DNA of 22,424 nucleotides. Source: HGM04593 sp964423665 (GTDB taxonomy: Bacteria; Bacteroidota; Bacteroidia; Bacteroidales; Bacteroidaceae). The notes below the pieces were generated by a model. The model worked only from the letters and a program-made list of their open reading frames with translations. It was not told where the DNA came from and searched no databases. Shown piece after piece: positions 7,834 through 16,496 of the stretch (position 1 is its first letter; every line of letters starts with the position of its first letter). The translations under genes and the position numbers were made by a program. The stretch lies in the NCBI GenBank assembly GCA_964423665.1, contig CAYRFX010000033.1, forward strand, positions 1 through 22,424, read 5' to 3'.

Positions 7834-9732
7834 ATGAGAAACGGATTCAGCAAGATAGCAGTGGCAACACCACTCACAAGCGTAGCAGATTGCGCAAACA
7901 ACACGCAAGAGATAATATCTATTATAGATAAGGTATCGGCAGAGGAGGCTGAAATAATACTCTTCCCAGAGTTGTGCATCACATCAAGCAGCTGCGGAGA
8001 CCTCTTTCTGCAACCATTCTTTATAAGAAAGGCCGAAGAGGCATTGCAACAGATAATTGCCGCCACCCACAACACCGAGTGTGTAATAATTGTGGGCATG
8101 CCGGTGAAACACGCAAACAATCTCTACAATTGCGCGGTTACCATGCACCGCGGCAAGATAATGGGAGTTATAGCCAAGAACTACCCCACCGCCGAGGAAC
8201 AAAGATGGTTTGCCGCAGCAGACAACCTTCCCTGTAACGCCACAATCATGCTGTGTGGGCAAGAAACAACAATATGCGGCAATACAATATTCTCCACCCC
8301 ATCATGCCGTTTCGGCGTGGAAATAGGCAACGACACACAGGCACCACAGGCACCAAGCACACAAGCAGCATTAGCCGGTGCCGATATAATTTTTAATCCC
8401 ACGGCAAGAATGGAGAGCAGCGGCAACCACCACGACTCCATCAGACTCATCGCCGCACAAAGCAAACGTTGCCACTGCGCATACGCATATGCCAATGCGG
8501 GATACGGAGAATCTACAAGCTGTGGAATATTTTCCGGTGCAAATGCTATATATGAAGAAGGTACAGAGCTCGCCTCGTCGCCACGCTTTGCCATCAAAAG
8601 CCAATATTGCATTACAGAGGTGAATGTGGAGAAATTACGAAAGAGACGAACATCAAACCCATATTTTTCCGGTTCTTGCGGCAATTGCGCAATAATAAAT
8701 ATATCGCAAAAAGAGAATAACGGGTGTGCACTCACACGCACATTCGACCCCACACCGTTCATTCCAAAAGGGAAAGACGCTGAAAACGCACTTGAAGAGA
8801 TTTTTATGATACAAGCTCTTGCGCTGGCAAAGAGAATTGAACACACAAGAGCAAAAACCTGCGTGATAGGAATATCGGGCGGGCTTGATTCCACGCTCGC
8901 ATTGCTGGTTGCAGTAAAATCCCTTGACATACTGGGAAGAGCACACAGTGATATAACAGCTGTAACAATGCCCGGATTCGGCACTACCGACCGCACATAT
9001 AACAACGCTCTCAATCTAATGAAAAGCTTGGGAGTTACAATGCGTGAAGTATCCATAAGAGAGGCATGCGTGCAGCACTTCAGCGACATCGGGCACGACA
9101 TCGACAACCACGATGTAACATATGAGAACTCACAGGCACGCGAACGCACACAGATACTAATGGACATTGCCAACCAATGCTCGGGCATAGTAATAGGCAC
9201 CGGAGACCTTTCGGAGCTTGCACTCGGCTGGGCAACATACAATGGCGACCACATGAGCATGTATGGCGTGAATGCATCTGTCCCCAAAACACTTATACAA
9301 CATATTGTGCGCCGAGTGGCAGAAAACAGCAACGAAGAGATACGCACCACCCTGCTCGACATTGTGGAGACCCCTATCTCACCCGAACTGATACCCGCCG
9401 ACGAGCAAGGCAACATAAAACAAAAGACCGAGGACCTTGTGGGTCCCTACGAACTGCACGATTTCTTCCTGTACCATTTTATCAACTACGGATACTCACC
9501 CGCAAAGATATACACAATGGCACAAAGAGCTTTTGAAGGCATACACAGCAAAGAGACCATCAAAAAGTGGCTCACAACATTCTTCCGTCGCTTTTTCACC
9601 CAGCAGTTCAAACGCTCCTGTATGCCCGACGGTCCCAAAGTAAACAACTGCAGCCTAAGCCCTCACGGCTCTTGGATAATGCCCTCGGACACAAGCTACA
9701 CCTTGTGGATTAAGGAGTGCGAGAGTTTATAA
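7834..9732 (+). CDS. nadE: Two-domain NAD+ synthetase with a glutaminase domain lacking its catalytic cysteine
   Basis: This is a 632-residue NadE of the glutamine-dependent layout: CN-hydrolase glutaminase domain (about 5-290), then the synthetase domain. I chose the ATG at 7834; an earlier in-frame GTG at 7792 lies inside the terminator stem. The synthetase half is intact: ISGGLDS (347-353), GFGTTDRTYNNAL, ENSQARERTQILMD, GTGDLSELALGWATYNGD and SPELIPADE. It turns deamido-NAD into NAD with ATP and ammonia. In the glutaminase half, Glu46 (FPELC) and Lys115 (IAKNY) of the usual Glu-Lys-Cys triad are present. The nucleophile is not: the family sequence GxEICEDLW reads GVEIGNDTQ here, giving Gly165. 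The loop after Lys115 is also about four residues shorter than in the Bacteroides enzyme as I recall it. It probably relies on free ammonia. Confidence 0.92.
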   Translation: MRNGFSKIAVATPLTSVADCANNTQEIISIIDKVSAEEAEIILFPELCITSSSCGDLFLQPFFIRKAEEALQQIIAATHNTECVIIVGMPVKHANNLYNCAVTMHRGKIMGVIAKNYPTAEEQRWFAAADNLPCNATIMLCGQETTICGNTIFSTPSCRFGVEIGNDTQAPQAPSTQAALAGADIIFNPTARMESSGNHHDSIRLIAAQSKRCHCAYAYANAGYGESTSCGIFSGANAIYEEGTELASSPRFAIKSQYCITEVNVEKLRKRRTSNPYFSGSCGNCAIINISQKENNGCALTRTFDPTPFIPKGKDAENALEEIFMIQALALAKRIEHTRAKTCVIGISGGLDSTLALLVAVKSLDILGRAHSDITAVTMPGFGTTDRTYNNALNLMKSLGVTMREVSIREACVQHFSDIGHDIDNHDVTYENSQARERTQILMDIANQCSGIVIGTGDLSELALGWATYNGDHMSMYGVNASVPKTLIQHIVRRVAENSNEEIRTTLLDIVETPISPELIPADEQGNIKQKTEDLVGPYELHDFFLYHFINYGYSPAKIYTMAQRAFEGIHSKETIKKWLTTFFRRFFTQQFKRSCMPDGPKVNNCSLSPHGSWIMPSDTSYTLWIKECESL

Positions 9733-9741
9733 CGAATATAT

Positions 9742-9796
9742 GCGTATATACAAATTCAGCAGACTCAAAAAGAGCCTGCTGAATTTGTATATACGC
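9742..9796 (+). terminator. Long perfect hairpin between nadE and clpB
   Basis: A 21-bp perfect inverted repeat (9742-9762 with 9776-9796) begins 10 bases after the nadE stop. The 13-base loop can add CTC/GAG pairs around AAAAA. No T-tract follows. It most likely ends nadE transcripts. Its 3' arm overlaps the first bases of the element shared with grpE (9792-9808). Confidence 0.7.
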
Positions 9797-9808
9797 CAAA
9801 ATGACAGC
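9792..9808 (-). promoter_or_regulatory. Element shared with the grpE upstream region (clpB copy)
   Basis: The minus strand reads GCTGTCATTTTGGCGTA, identical at 15 of 17 positions to GCTGTCAATTTGGCATA at 20501-20517. It lies 117 bp before the clpB ATG, in the opposite orientation to the grpE copy. A second TGACAG occurs at 9823-9828, 21 bp (two helical turns) after the one at 9802-9807. I infer a chaperone-control site. I found no TAnnTTTG match for clpB itself. Confidence 0.5.
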
Positions 9809-9925
9809 ATAAACGGAAATTTTGACAGACAAACCAGTTTGGTGCATTTTTTGTTTTTAATCAAGCGAAAGGCTCGGCAAGAGAGAGCCGAATAAAGTAT
9901 TAACCATATAACAGTTTCTTAAATT

Positions 9926-12517
9926 ATGAACTTCAACAAATTTACAATCAAGGCACAAGAGGCCGTTCAAGAGGCTGTGAACAGGGTGCAGTCGCTTGGG
10001 CAGCAAGCGGTGGAACCGGCTCACATTATGGGCGGTGTGCTCAAAAGTGGTGAGCAGATTGCTGCTTTTATTTTTCAAAAGACAGGAGCCAACTATGGAC
10101 AAATAAAGAGTGAGGTTGAAACGCTGGAACAGGGTTTCCCAAAAGTACAAGGCGGAGAACCTTATTTGAGCCGAAAAAGCAATGAGATATTAAATAATGC
10201 CGAGGAGATAGCAAAAAGATGGGGCGACGAATTTGTTTCAATAGAACCCATCATTCTTGCAATGCTTAAAATCGAGAACCCCATAGGCAGCATGCTGAAA
10301 GCACACGGCATCACCATGCAAGAAGCAGAAAAAGCTATCATGGAGTTGCGTAAAGGCGAAAAGGTAAAGTCTCAATCAGCAGAGGAGAGCTATCAGGCAC
10401 TGAGCAAATATGCCATTAATTTGAATGCCGCCGCAAAAAGCGGCAAGCTCGACCCTGTGATTGGACGAGACGATGAAATACGCCGTATTTTGCAGATTCT
10501 CAGCCGCAGGACAAAGAACAACCCTATTCTCATTGGAGAGCCGGGAACAGGAAAGACCGCCATTGTGGAGGGGCTTGCCCACCGCATTATACGAGGTGAT
10601 GTCCCCGAAAACCTTCGCGAGAAGGAGATTTATTCGCTCGATATGGGGGCGCTTATTGCGGGCGCAAAATACAAAGGTGAGTTTGAAGAGCGTTTGAAGG
10701 CTGTGATAAATGAGGTAACAAAAGCCGAGGGTAGCATAATTCTATTTATCGACGAGATTCACACCCTTGTGGGTGCCGGCAAAAGCGAAGGTGCCATGGA
10801 CGCCGCCAACATTCTAAAACCCGCGCTCGCACGCGGTGAGTTGCGCTCAATTGGTGCCACCACCCTCGACGAGTATCAAAAATATTTTGAGAAGGACAAA
10901 GCTCTTGAACGCCGTTTCCAGAGTGTGATGGTGAACGAGCCCGACAAGATGAGCACAATTTCCATTCTGCGAGGACTGAAAGAGCGTTACGAAAGCCACC
11001 ACAAGGTGCGCATACAAGATGATGCACTGATTGCAGCGGTTACGTTAAGCGACCGCTACATAACCGAACGATTCCTCCCCGACAAAGCTATCGACCTTGT
11101 AGATGAAGCAGCTGCGAAACTGCGCATGGAACGCGACTCGTTACCCGAAGAGCTCGACGAGATATCACGCCACATAAAGCAGTTGGAGATTGAACGCGAA
11201 GCAATAAAACGTGAAAAAGATGAAGAAAAACTTGCACAACTGAGCAAGGAGATAGCATCACTCAAAGAACAAGAGCAGAGCAAACGCGCAAAATGGCAAC
11301 ACGAAAAAGAGCTTGCCGACAGGATACAGACTGCAAAGCAGGAGATTGAACAACTGAAGTTTGAAGCCGACAAGGCCGAACGTGAAGGCGACTACGGACG
11401 TGTGGCAGAGATAAGGTATGGCAAGATAAAGTCACTGAACGACGAGATTGCCCAAACACAGAGCAAGTTACAGGAGGCACAAAGCGGAAACGCCATGATT
11501 AAGGAAGAGGTTACCGCCGAAGATATCGCTGATGTTGTATCCCGCTGGACCGGAATCCCGGTGAGCAAAATGCTGCAAAGCGAGCGCGACAAACTGCTCA
11601 ACCTCGAAGATGAGCTGCACAAGCGTGTTATAGGACAGGACGAGGCTATCACTGCTGTGAGCGATGCCGTGCGACGCAGCCGTGCTGGATTACAGGACCC
11701 TAAACGCCCCATTGGCTCTTTTATATTCCTGGGCACAACGGGTGTGGGAAAAACCGAGCTTGCAAAAGCCCTCGCTGCATACCTGTTCAATGATGAGACA
11801 CTGATGACACGCATCGACATGAGCGAGTATCAGGAAAAATTCTCCGTATCGCGCCTCATTGGTGCACCTCCGGGATATGTCGGTTACGAGGAGGGGGGAC
11901 AGCTCACCGAGGCTGTACGCCGCAAGCCCTACTCTGTTGTGCTGTTTGACGAGATTGAAAAAGCACACCCCGATGTGTTCAACATCTTGTTGCAGGTACT
12001 CGACGACGGAAGGCTCACCGACAATAAGGGGCGTTGCGTAAACTTCAAGAACACCATTATCATAATGACAAGCAACCTGGGCAGCAGCTACATACAGGAG
12101 CAGTTCGAGAAGATAAACAACAGCAACCGCGATGCTATAATAGAGGAGACGAAGGAGAGAATAATGGAGATGCTCAAAAAGAACATACGCCCCGAGTTTC
12201 TCAACCGCATCGACGAGACGATAATGTTTACCCCGCTTAACGAAAAGGAGATTGAAGATATTGTACGCTTGCAGATTGAGAGCATAACACGCCTGTTACA
12301 AGAAAACGAAGTTACACTTGAAACTGACGAAAGTGCTATAAAATATATTGCGAAAGCGGGCTTTGACCCGGAATTCGGTGCACGCCCGATAAAAAGGGCA
12401 ATACAACGACACCTGCTCAATGACCTGTCGAAACAACTGCTCGCGGGCAGCATAGACAAGAGCCGTCCCATAAAGATTAGTTCCGATGGCAACATACTAA
12501 TCTTTACAAACAGATAG
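9926..12517 (+). CDS. clpB: ClpB disaggregase (AAA+ chaperone)
   Basis: The 863-residue protein has the full ClpB layout and usual length. An N-domain (1-145) is followed by AAA-1 with Walker A GEPGTGKT (204-211) and Walker B ILFIDE (272-277). The coiled-coil M-domain covers about 405-525; ClpA and ClpC lack one of this length. AAA-2 has Walker A GTTGVGKT (603-610) and Walker B VLFDE (672-676), and the C-terminal D2-small domain contains FDPEFGARPIKRAIQR. ClpB forms hexamers that thread aggregated proteins and works with DnaK, DnaJ and GrpE in the cytoplasm. grpE-dnaJ lie about 8 kb away with a similar upstream element. The gene stands alone between hairpins at 9742-9796 and 12521-12561. I see no truncation or altered catalytic residue. 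Confidence 0.97.
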   Translation: MNFNKFTIKAQEAVQEAVNRVQSLGQQAVEPAHIMGGVLKSGEQIAAFIFQKTGANYGQIKSEVETLEQGFPKVQGGEPYLSRKSNEILNNAEEIAKRWGDEFVSIEPIILAMLKIENPIGSMLKAHGITMQEAEKAIMELRKGEKVKSQSAEESYQALSKYAINLNAAAKSGKLDPVIGRDDEIRRILQILSRRTKNNPILIGEPGTGKTAIVEGLAHRIIRGDVPENLREKEIYSLDMGALIAGAKYKGEFEERLKAVINEVTKAEGSIILFIDEIHTLVGAGKSEGAMDAANILKPALARGELRSIGATTLDEYQKYFEKDKALERRFQSVMVNEPDKMSTISILRGLKERYESHHKVRIQDDALIAAVTLSDRYITERFLPDKAIDLVDEAAAKLRMERDSLPEELDEISRHIKQLEIEREAIKREKDEEKLAQLSKEIASLKEQEQSKRAKWQHEKELADRIQTAKQEIEQLKFEADKAEREGDYGRVAEIRYGKIKSLNDEIAQTQSKLQEAQSGNAMIKEEVTAEDIADVVSRWTGIPVSKMLQSERDKLLNLEDELHKRVIGQDEAITAVSDAVRRSRAGLQDPKRPIGSFIFLGTTGVGKTELAKALAAYLFNDETLMTRIDMSEYQEKFSVSRLIGAPPGYVGYEEGGQLTEAVRRKPYSVVLFDEIEKAHPDVFNILLQVLDDGRLTDNKGRCVNFKNTIIIMTSNLGSSYIQEQFEKINNSNRDAIIEETKERIMEMLKKNIRPEFLNRIDETIMFTPLNEKEIEDIVRLQIESITRLLQENEVTLETDESAIKYIAKAGFDPEFGARPIKRAIQRHLLNDLSKQLLAGSIDKSRPIKISSDGNILIFTNR

Positions 12518-12520
12518 ACG

Positions 12521-12561
12521 AAACAGAAATCACATCCTTTCAAGGGATGTGATTTCTGTTT
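12521..12561. terminator. Bidirectional terminator between clpB and yigZ
   Basis: A 17-bp perfect stem (12521-12537 with 12545-12561) with a 7-base loop lies in the 75-bp gap between the convergent clpB and yigZ genes. A-rich 5' and T-rich 3' flanks of the stem let it work for both directions. Confidence 0.82.
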
Positions 12562-12592
12562 ATCTGCATTGTATGTGAGAAGAAAAACAGAG

Positions 12593-13219
12593 CTACTCGG
12601 GCAATTCTATCTTCAAATCCCCCTTACTGCTTATTGCAAGTTTTTCATACCTCTCGACAAGGCGGGGCATACGCGACAGACGCATAGACAGGCGCACAAC
12701 ACACTCATTGTCAAAAACCTGTTCCACCACTTTGGGTGCCTCCTCTTTAACTATGCGCAACACATCGTTGAGCAAAGGATAGGAGAAACGCAAAGTAATT
12801 TCGGAATCTATGGTCTTTTCGATATGAGGAACGGCATCCAATGCTTCAGCCGCAGCCAAACGATAGGCTACTATCAGCCCGCTTGTGCCCAATTTTACTC
12901 CGCCGAAATAACGCACAACAATTACCAGCACATTTGTGAGCTCCTTGCTGTGAATCTGCCCCAATATGGGCTTTCCCGCAGTACCCGATGGCTCACCATT
13001 ATCATTCGCACGCTCTTGGTCGCCACGTTCACCCAAACGATAGGCATAGCACACATGGCGCGCATCATAATATTTTTTCTGGTAAAGTTCTACTATCTCT
13101 TTTACCTGCTCCACCGTAGTTACAGGAATGGCAAAAGCGAGGAATTTACTCCTTTTTTCGGTGTAAATTCCCTCGCCTTGCTCCTCTATGGTCTTGTATG
13201 TATCTTCTGCTATCTGCAT
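12593..13219 (-). CDS. YigZ / IMPACT family protein
   Basis: The 208-residue protein carries the IMPACT-family hallmarks: DNGEPSGTAG (73-82) and VVRYFGGVKLGTSGL (101-115), followed by the second alpha-beta domain of the YigZ type. I place the start at 13217-13219 because it gives the normal family length and leaves 7 bp after the DUF1015 stop; a longer in-frame reading would overlap that gene. The biochemical role of bacterial YigZ is not settled; eukaryotic IMPACT regulates the GCN2 translation response. It is the last gene of the serC operon, which links it only by context to serine metabolism. Confidence 0.9.
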   Translation of the reverse strand: MQIAEDTYKTIEEQGEGIYTEKRSKFLAFAIPVTTVEQVKEIVELYQKKYYDARHVCYAYRLGERGDQERANDNGEPSGTAGKPILGQIHSKELTNVLVIVVRYFGGVKLGTSGLIVAYRLAAAEALDAVPHIEKTIDSEITLRFSYPLLNDVLRIVKEEAPKVVEQVFDNECVVRLSMRLSRMPRLVERYEKLAISSKGDLKIELPE

Positions 13220-13226
13220 CAATACT

Positions 13227-14474
13227 TTATGACAATTCGTGAATAACCAATCCCGAACGCAATTTAGGTTCAAACCACGTTGTCTTGGGTGGCATTATAT
13301 TACCCGTGTCGGCAATATCAGTGAGTTGTTTCATTGAAACAGGATAAAGAGCCAATGCCATCTTCATCTCACCGCTATCAACTCTGTGTTTAAGCTCACC
13401 AAGCCCGCGTATTCCACCCACAAAATCTATTCGTTTGTCGGTGCGCAGGTCGTTTATTCCCAGTATATCTCTCAATATAAGATTGGACGATATTGTAACA
13501 TCGAGCACACCGATGGGGTCGTTGTCATCATACACACCCTCTTTGGCTGTGAGTTTATACCAGCAACCATCGAGATATAGTGAGAATGTGTGCAACGCCG
13601 CAGGCTTGTAAATTTCCTCTCCCATATTCTCAACCAGGAAATTCTGCTCCAAAGCCTTCAAGAAGTCATCGGAAGAGAGGCCGTTAAGGTCTTTCACCAC
13701 TCGATTATAATCTATGATTGTGAGCTGACCTGCGGGGAAACAGACTGCCATAAAGTAGTTATACTCCTCATCGCCACGATGCGCAGGATTATTATCGGCT
13801 TTCTCTTTACCAACAAGAGCTGCGGCAGCCGAGCGGTGATGCCCGTCGGCAATGTAAAGTGCCGGCATCGCTGCAAATTCTTTTGTTATTGTGGCAATGT
13901 CAGCCTCATCATTCACAATCCACAGACGGTGACGGAAACCATCGAGCTTGGCTGTAAAATCATATTCAGGTTCTGCCGTGGTGTAACGTGCCACTATGGC
14001 ATCGAGTACATTGTTATCGGGATAGGCAAAAAAGACCGGTTCAATATTGGCATTGTTCACACGGACATGCTGCATGCGATCCTCTTCTTTATCCTTGCGG
14101 GTGAGTTCATGTTTTTTTATCACGCCGTTGAGATAATCCTCCACATATGCACAAACAACCAAGCCAAACTGTGTGTGCCCGTTCATGGTTTGAGCATAAA
14201 TATAATACTGTTCATCGTTATCCTGCACAAGCCACCCTTGCTGTTTGAACTTAGCAAAGTTCTCTGCAGCCTTGGCATAGACCTCGGGGGCGTGCTCATC
14301 GGTGCCTACGGGAAAATCAATCTCGGGGCGTATGATGTGATACAAGGATTTCTCGTTACCACACGCCTCGGCACGCGCCTCATCGGAGTTAAGCACATCA
14401 TAAGGACGGCTCTGAACCTCTTGAACCAACTCGCGAGGCGGGCGTATTCCTTTGAACGGTTTAATTACTGCCAT
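13227..14474 (-). CDS. DUF1015 protein of the serine operon
   Basis: This 415-residue cytoplasmic protein belongs to DUF1015. Visible family motifs are FKGIRPP at the N-terminus, KKHELTRKDKEEDR (120-133), YIADGHHRSAAA (207-218) and the C-terminal MPPKTTWFEPKLRSGL. Family members repeatedly lie beside serC and serA, as here: 6 bp after serA and 7 bp before yigZ. The function is not established to my knowledge. The DGHHR motif followed by small residues resembles the motif of ParB/sulfiredoxin-fold nucleotide enzymes, a group that includes the ADP-dependent free-serine kinase SerK. That makes a role in serine or phosphoserine chemistry an attractive inference, no more. The operon lacks a serB phosphatase gene. 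Confidence 0.85.
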   Translation of the reverse strand: MAVIKPFKGIRPPRELVQEVQSRPYDVLNSDEARAEACGNEKSLYHIIRPEIDFPVGTDEHAPEVYAKAAENFAKFKQQGWLVQDNDEQYYIYAQTMNGHTQFGLVVCAYVEDYLNGVIKKHELTRKDKEEDRMQHVRVNNANIEPVFFAYPDNNVLDAIVARYTTAEPEYDFTAKLDGFRHRLWIVNDEADIATITKEFAAMPALYIADGHHRSAAAALVGKEKADNNPAHRGDEEYNYFMAVCFPAGQLTIIDYNRVVKDLNGLSSDDFLKALEQNFLVENMGEEIYKPAALHTFSLYLDGCWYKLTAKEGVYDDNDPIGVLDVTISSNLILRDILGINDLRTDKRIDFVGGIRGLGELKHRVDSGEMKMALALYPVSMKQLTDIADTGNIMPPKTTWFEPKLRSGLVIHELS

Positions 14475-14480
14475 ACTCTA

Positions 14481-15401
14481 TTACTTATTTACGCGGAAAC
14501 GCTCGCAACCCTCTTCAAAGAAAGCCACAATCTGTTTTGCAGCGGCAATACCTGCATTAATGTTTGCCTCGGCTGTCTGAGCACCCATCTTTTTGGGAGT
14601 TGCAAAGAAACGACCTTCCATTTTGGAGAACTCCTCCAATGCTGCTGGGGCAATATCGGTAACATATTTAATATCTGTGCGCTCTGCCATAAGTTCCAAC
14701 AACTCGGGCTCATTGATAACCTCCTTGCGGGCGGTATTTACAAGCAACCCCTTCTTGGGCATTGAACCAACGAGTGCCTTGCCAATGGAGTTTTTTGTTT
14801 CGGGGGTTGCCGGAACATGCAGCGACACAACATCGCATATCTTATAAAGTTCCTCGGCAGAATCGACACGCTTAACGCCGTCTGCATCTACAATCTCCTG
14901 AGGAGTGAATATATCATATATGTATATATCCATACCAAAGCCTTTGGCTATGCGACCAACGTTGCGACCAACGTTGCCATAGGCATGAATACCGAGTTTC
15001 TTCCCCTTCAACTCCATGCCCGATGTTCCGTTAAACATATTTCTGTATGCATAAACCATCATACCGAAAGCGAGTTCGGCAACAGCATTAGAGTTCTGCC
15101 CGGGAGTGTTCATCACACAGATGCCGCGTTCTGTGGCTGCATTCAAATCCACATTATCGTATCCGGCACCGGCACGAACCACGATTTTGCACTGCTTGGC
15201 AGCGTCCATAACCTCAGCGTCTATAACATCACTGCGGATTATTATGGCATCAACATCGGCAACGGCTGCAAGAAGAGCCTCTTTTCCTGTATATTTTTCC
15301 AAGAGAACAACCTCATAACCTGCACCCGCAACAATCTCTTTTATACCATTCACCGCAACAGCTGCAAAAGGTTTCTCTGTGGCAACCAATATCTTTTTCA
15401 T
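14481..15401 (-). CDS. serA: D-3-phosphoglycerate dehydrogenase, short type with Lys for the catalytic His
   Basis: At 306 residues this is the short SerA without the C-terminal ASB or ACT domains, so no serine feedback through an ACT domain is expected. It oxidises 3-phosphoglycerate to 3-phosphohydroxypyruvate with NAD+, the first step of serine synthesis. The NAD-binding segment is AYGNVG (140-145), with Ala where most relatives have the first Gly. The substrate loop RAGAGYDNVDL (76-86) and catalytic Arg225 (NTARKEV) are kept. The usual TPHIGA reads TPKKMGA, placing Lys270 at the position of the catalytic His. The DVxxxEP segment is also altered (TDIAPAALEEF). I recall the same TPKKMGAQTAEAN ending in Bacteroides SerA and an equivalent His-to-Lys change in Entamoeba, so this is a lineage trait. 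It lies 27 bp after serC. Confidence 0.93.
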   Translation of the reverse strand: MKKILVATEKPFAAVAVNGIKEIVAGAGYEVVLLEKYTGKEALLAAVADVDAIIIRSDVIDAEVMDAAKQCKIVVRAGAGYDNVDLNAATERGICVMNTPGQNSNAVAELAFGMMVYAYRNMFNGTSGMELKGKKLGIHAYGNVGRNVGRIAKGFGMDIYIYDIFTPQEIVDADGVKRVDSAEELYKICDVVSLHVPATPETKNSIGKALVGSMPKKGLLVNTARKEVINEPELLELMAERTDIKYVTDIAPAALEEFSKMEGRFFATPKKMGAQTAEANINAGIAAAKQIVAFFEEGCERFRVNK

Positions 15402-15428
15402 AACTGATATTCTAAAAATCCATTCTTA

Positions 15429-16496
15429 TTATTTTGTCTGTTCAAACTCTTTCATGCAATCAACCAATCGCTGAACACCCTCAATGGGCATTGCATTGTA
15501 GCACGATGCACGGAAACCACCGATAGAACGGTGTCCTTTAATGTTGCAGATTCCCTTGGAGGTGGCAAACTGCATAAAATCGGCTTCCAACTCTTTATAT
15601 TCGTCTGCCATCACAAAATCGATGTTCATCACCGAACGGTCTTCAACAGCTGCTGTACCTTTGAACATGCGGTTGCGATCGACCTCATCGTATAGCATCT
15701 GTGAACGCAACTCGGCACGACGCTGCATCTCACACACACCACCCTGCGCCTTAATCCAACGCAAATTCTCCAAAGCTACATATATGGGGAATACGGGAGG
15801 AGTGTTGTACATTGAACCACCGTCAATGTGAGTGCGATAGTTGAGCATTGAAGGAATCTTGCGCTCAACCTGACCGAGAGCCTCTTCCTTTACAATGGCA
15901 AAAGCCACACCTGCGGGAGCAAGATTCTTTTGAGCACCGCCATAGATACAGTTATACTTGCTCACATCAATGGGACGAGAGAATATATCGGAAGACATAT
16001 CGGCTATCAAAGGAATGGGAGAGTCTATATCGTGACGAATCTCAGTACCGTAGATAGTGTTGTTAGTAGTAATGTGGAAATAGTCGGCATCAGCGGGAAT
16101 TACATAATCCTTGGGAATGTAGCTGTAAAGCTTATCTTTTGAAGATGCAACCTCTACAGCCTCACCAATAATCTGCGCCTCCTTCAAAGCCTTCAAAGAC
16201 CATGTACCGGTATTCAGATAGGCAGCCTTTGTCTTGAGAAAGTTGTAAGGCACCATGCAGAACTGCATGCTTGCACCGCCACCAAGGAAAAGAGTTGTAT
16301 ATCCATCGGGAATATCAAGTATCTCTTTGAAAAGAGCACGCGCCTCATCGAGCACGGCAACAAAATCCTTTGAACGATGGCTTATTTCCAATATTGAGAG
16401 GCCAATGCCATTAAAATCAAGCACAGACTTTGCAGCGGCGTCAAACACCTCCTGTGGCATAATAGAAGGCCCTGCATTAAAATTAATCTTTTTCAT
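15429..16496 (-). CDS. serC: Phosphoserine aminotransferase
   Basis: The 355-residue protein converts 3-phosphohydroxypyruvate and glutamate to phosphoserine and 2-oxoglutarate, the second step of serine synthesis, and can also serve pyridoxal phosphate synthesis. It starts MKKINFNAGPSIMP, the standard SerC N-terminus, at the ATG at 16494-16496. Family landmarks are SILEISHRSK, LFLGGGASMQF, the cofactor-binding Asp166 in ADMSSD, and the PLP lysine Lys190 in GGAQKNLAPAG. The reading frame stays open upstream to a TTG at 16580, but that extension does not look like SerC. It is the first gene of serC-serA-DUF1015-yigZ and has a -7 element about 120 bases upstream. Confidence 0.96.
   Translation of the reverse strand: MKKINFNAGPSIMPQEVFDAAAKSVLDFNGIGLSILEISHRSKDFVAVLDEARALFKEILDIPDGYTTLFLGGGASMQFCMVPYNFLKTKAAYLNTGTWSLKALKEAQIIGEAVEVASSKDKLYSYIPKDYVIPADADYFHITTNNTIYGTEIRHDIDSPIPLIADMSSDIFSRPIDVSKYNCIYGGAQKNLAPAGVAFAIVKEEALGQVERKIPSMLNYRTHIDGGSMYNTPPVFPIYVALENLRWIKAQGGVCEMQRRAELRSQMLYDEVDRNRMFKGTAAVEDRSVMNIDFVMADEYKELEADFMQFATSKGICNIKGHRSIGGFRASCYNAMPIEGVQRLVDCMKEFEQTK

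Noticed and set aside
8181..9416. 411-codon minus-strand open frame
   Set aside because: It is antisense to the well-supported nadE gene and arises from the codon bias of that gene; no domain pattern is visible.
13590..14765. 391-codon plus-strand open frame
   Set aside because: It lies antisense to DUF1015 and serA, both with clear family motifs; its translation is rich in Cys, Ile and His and matches nothing I know.
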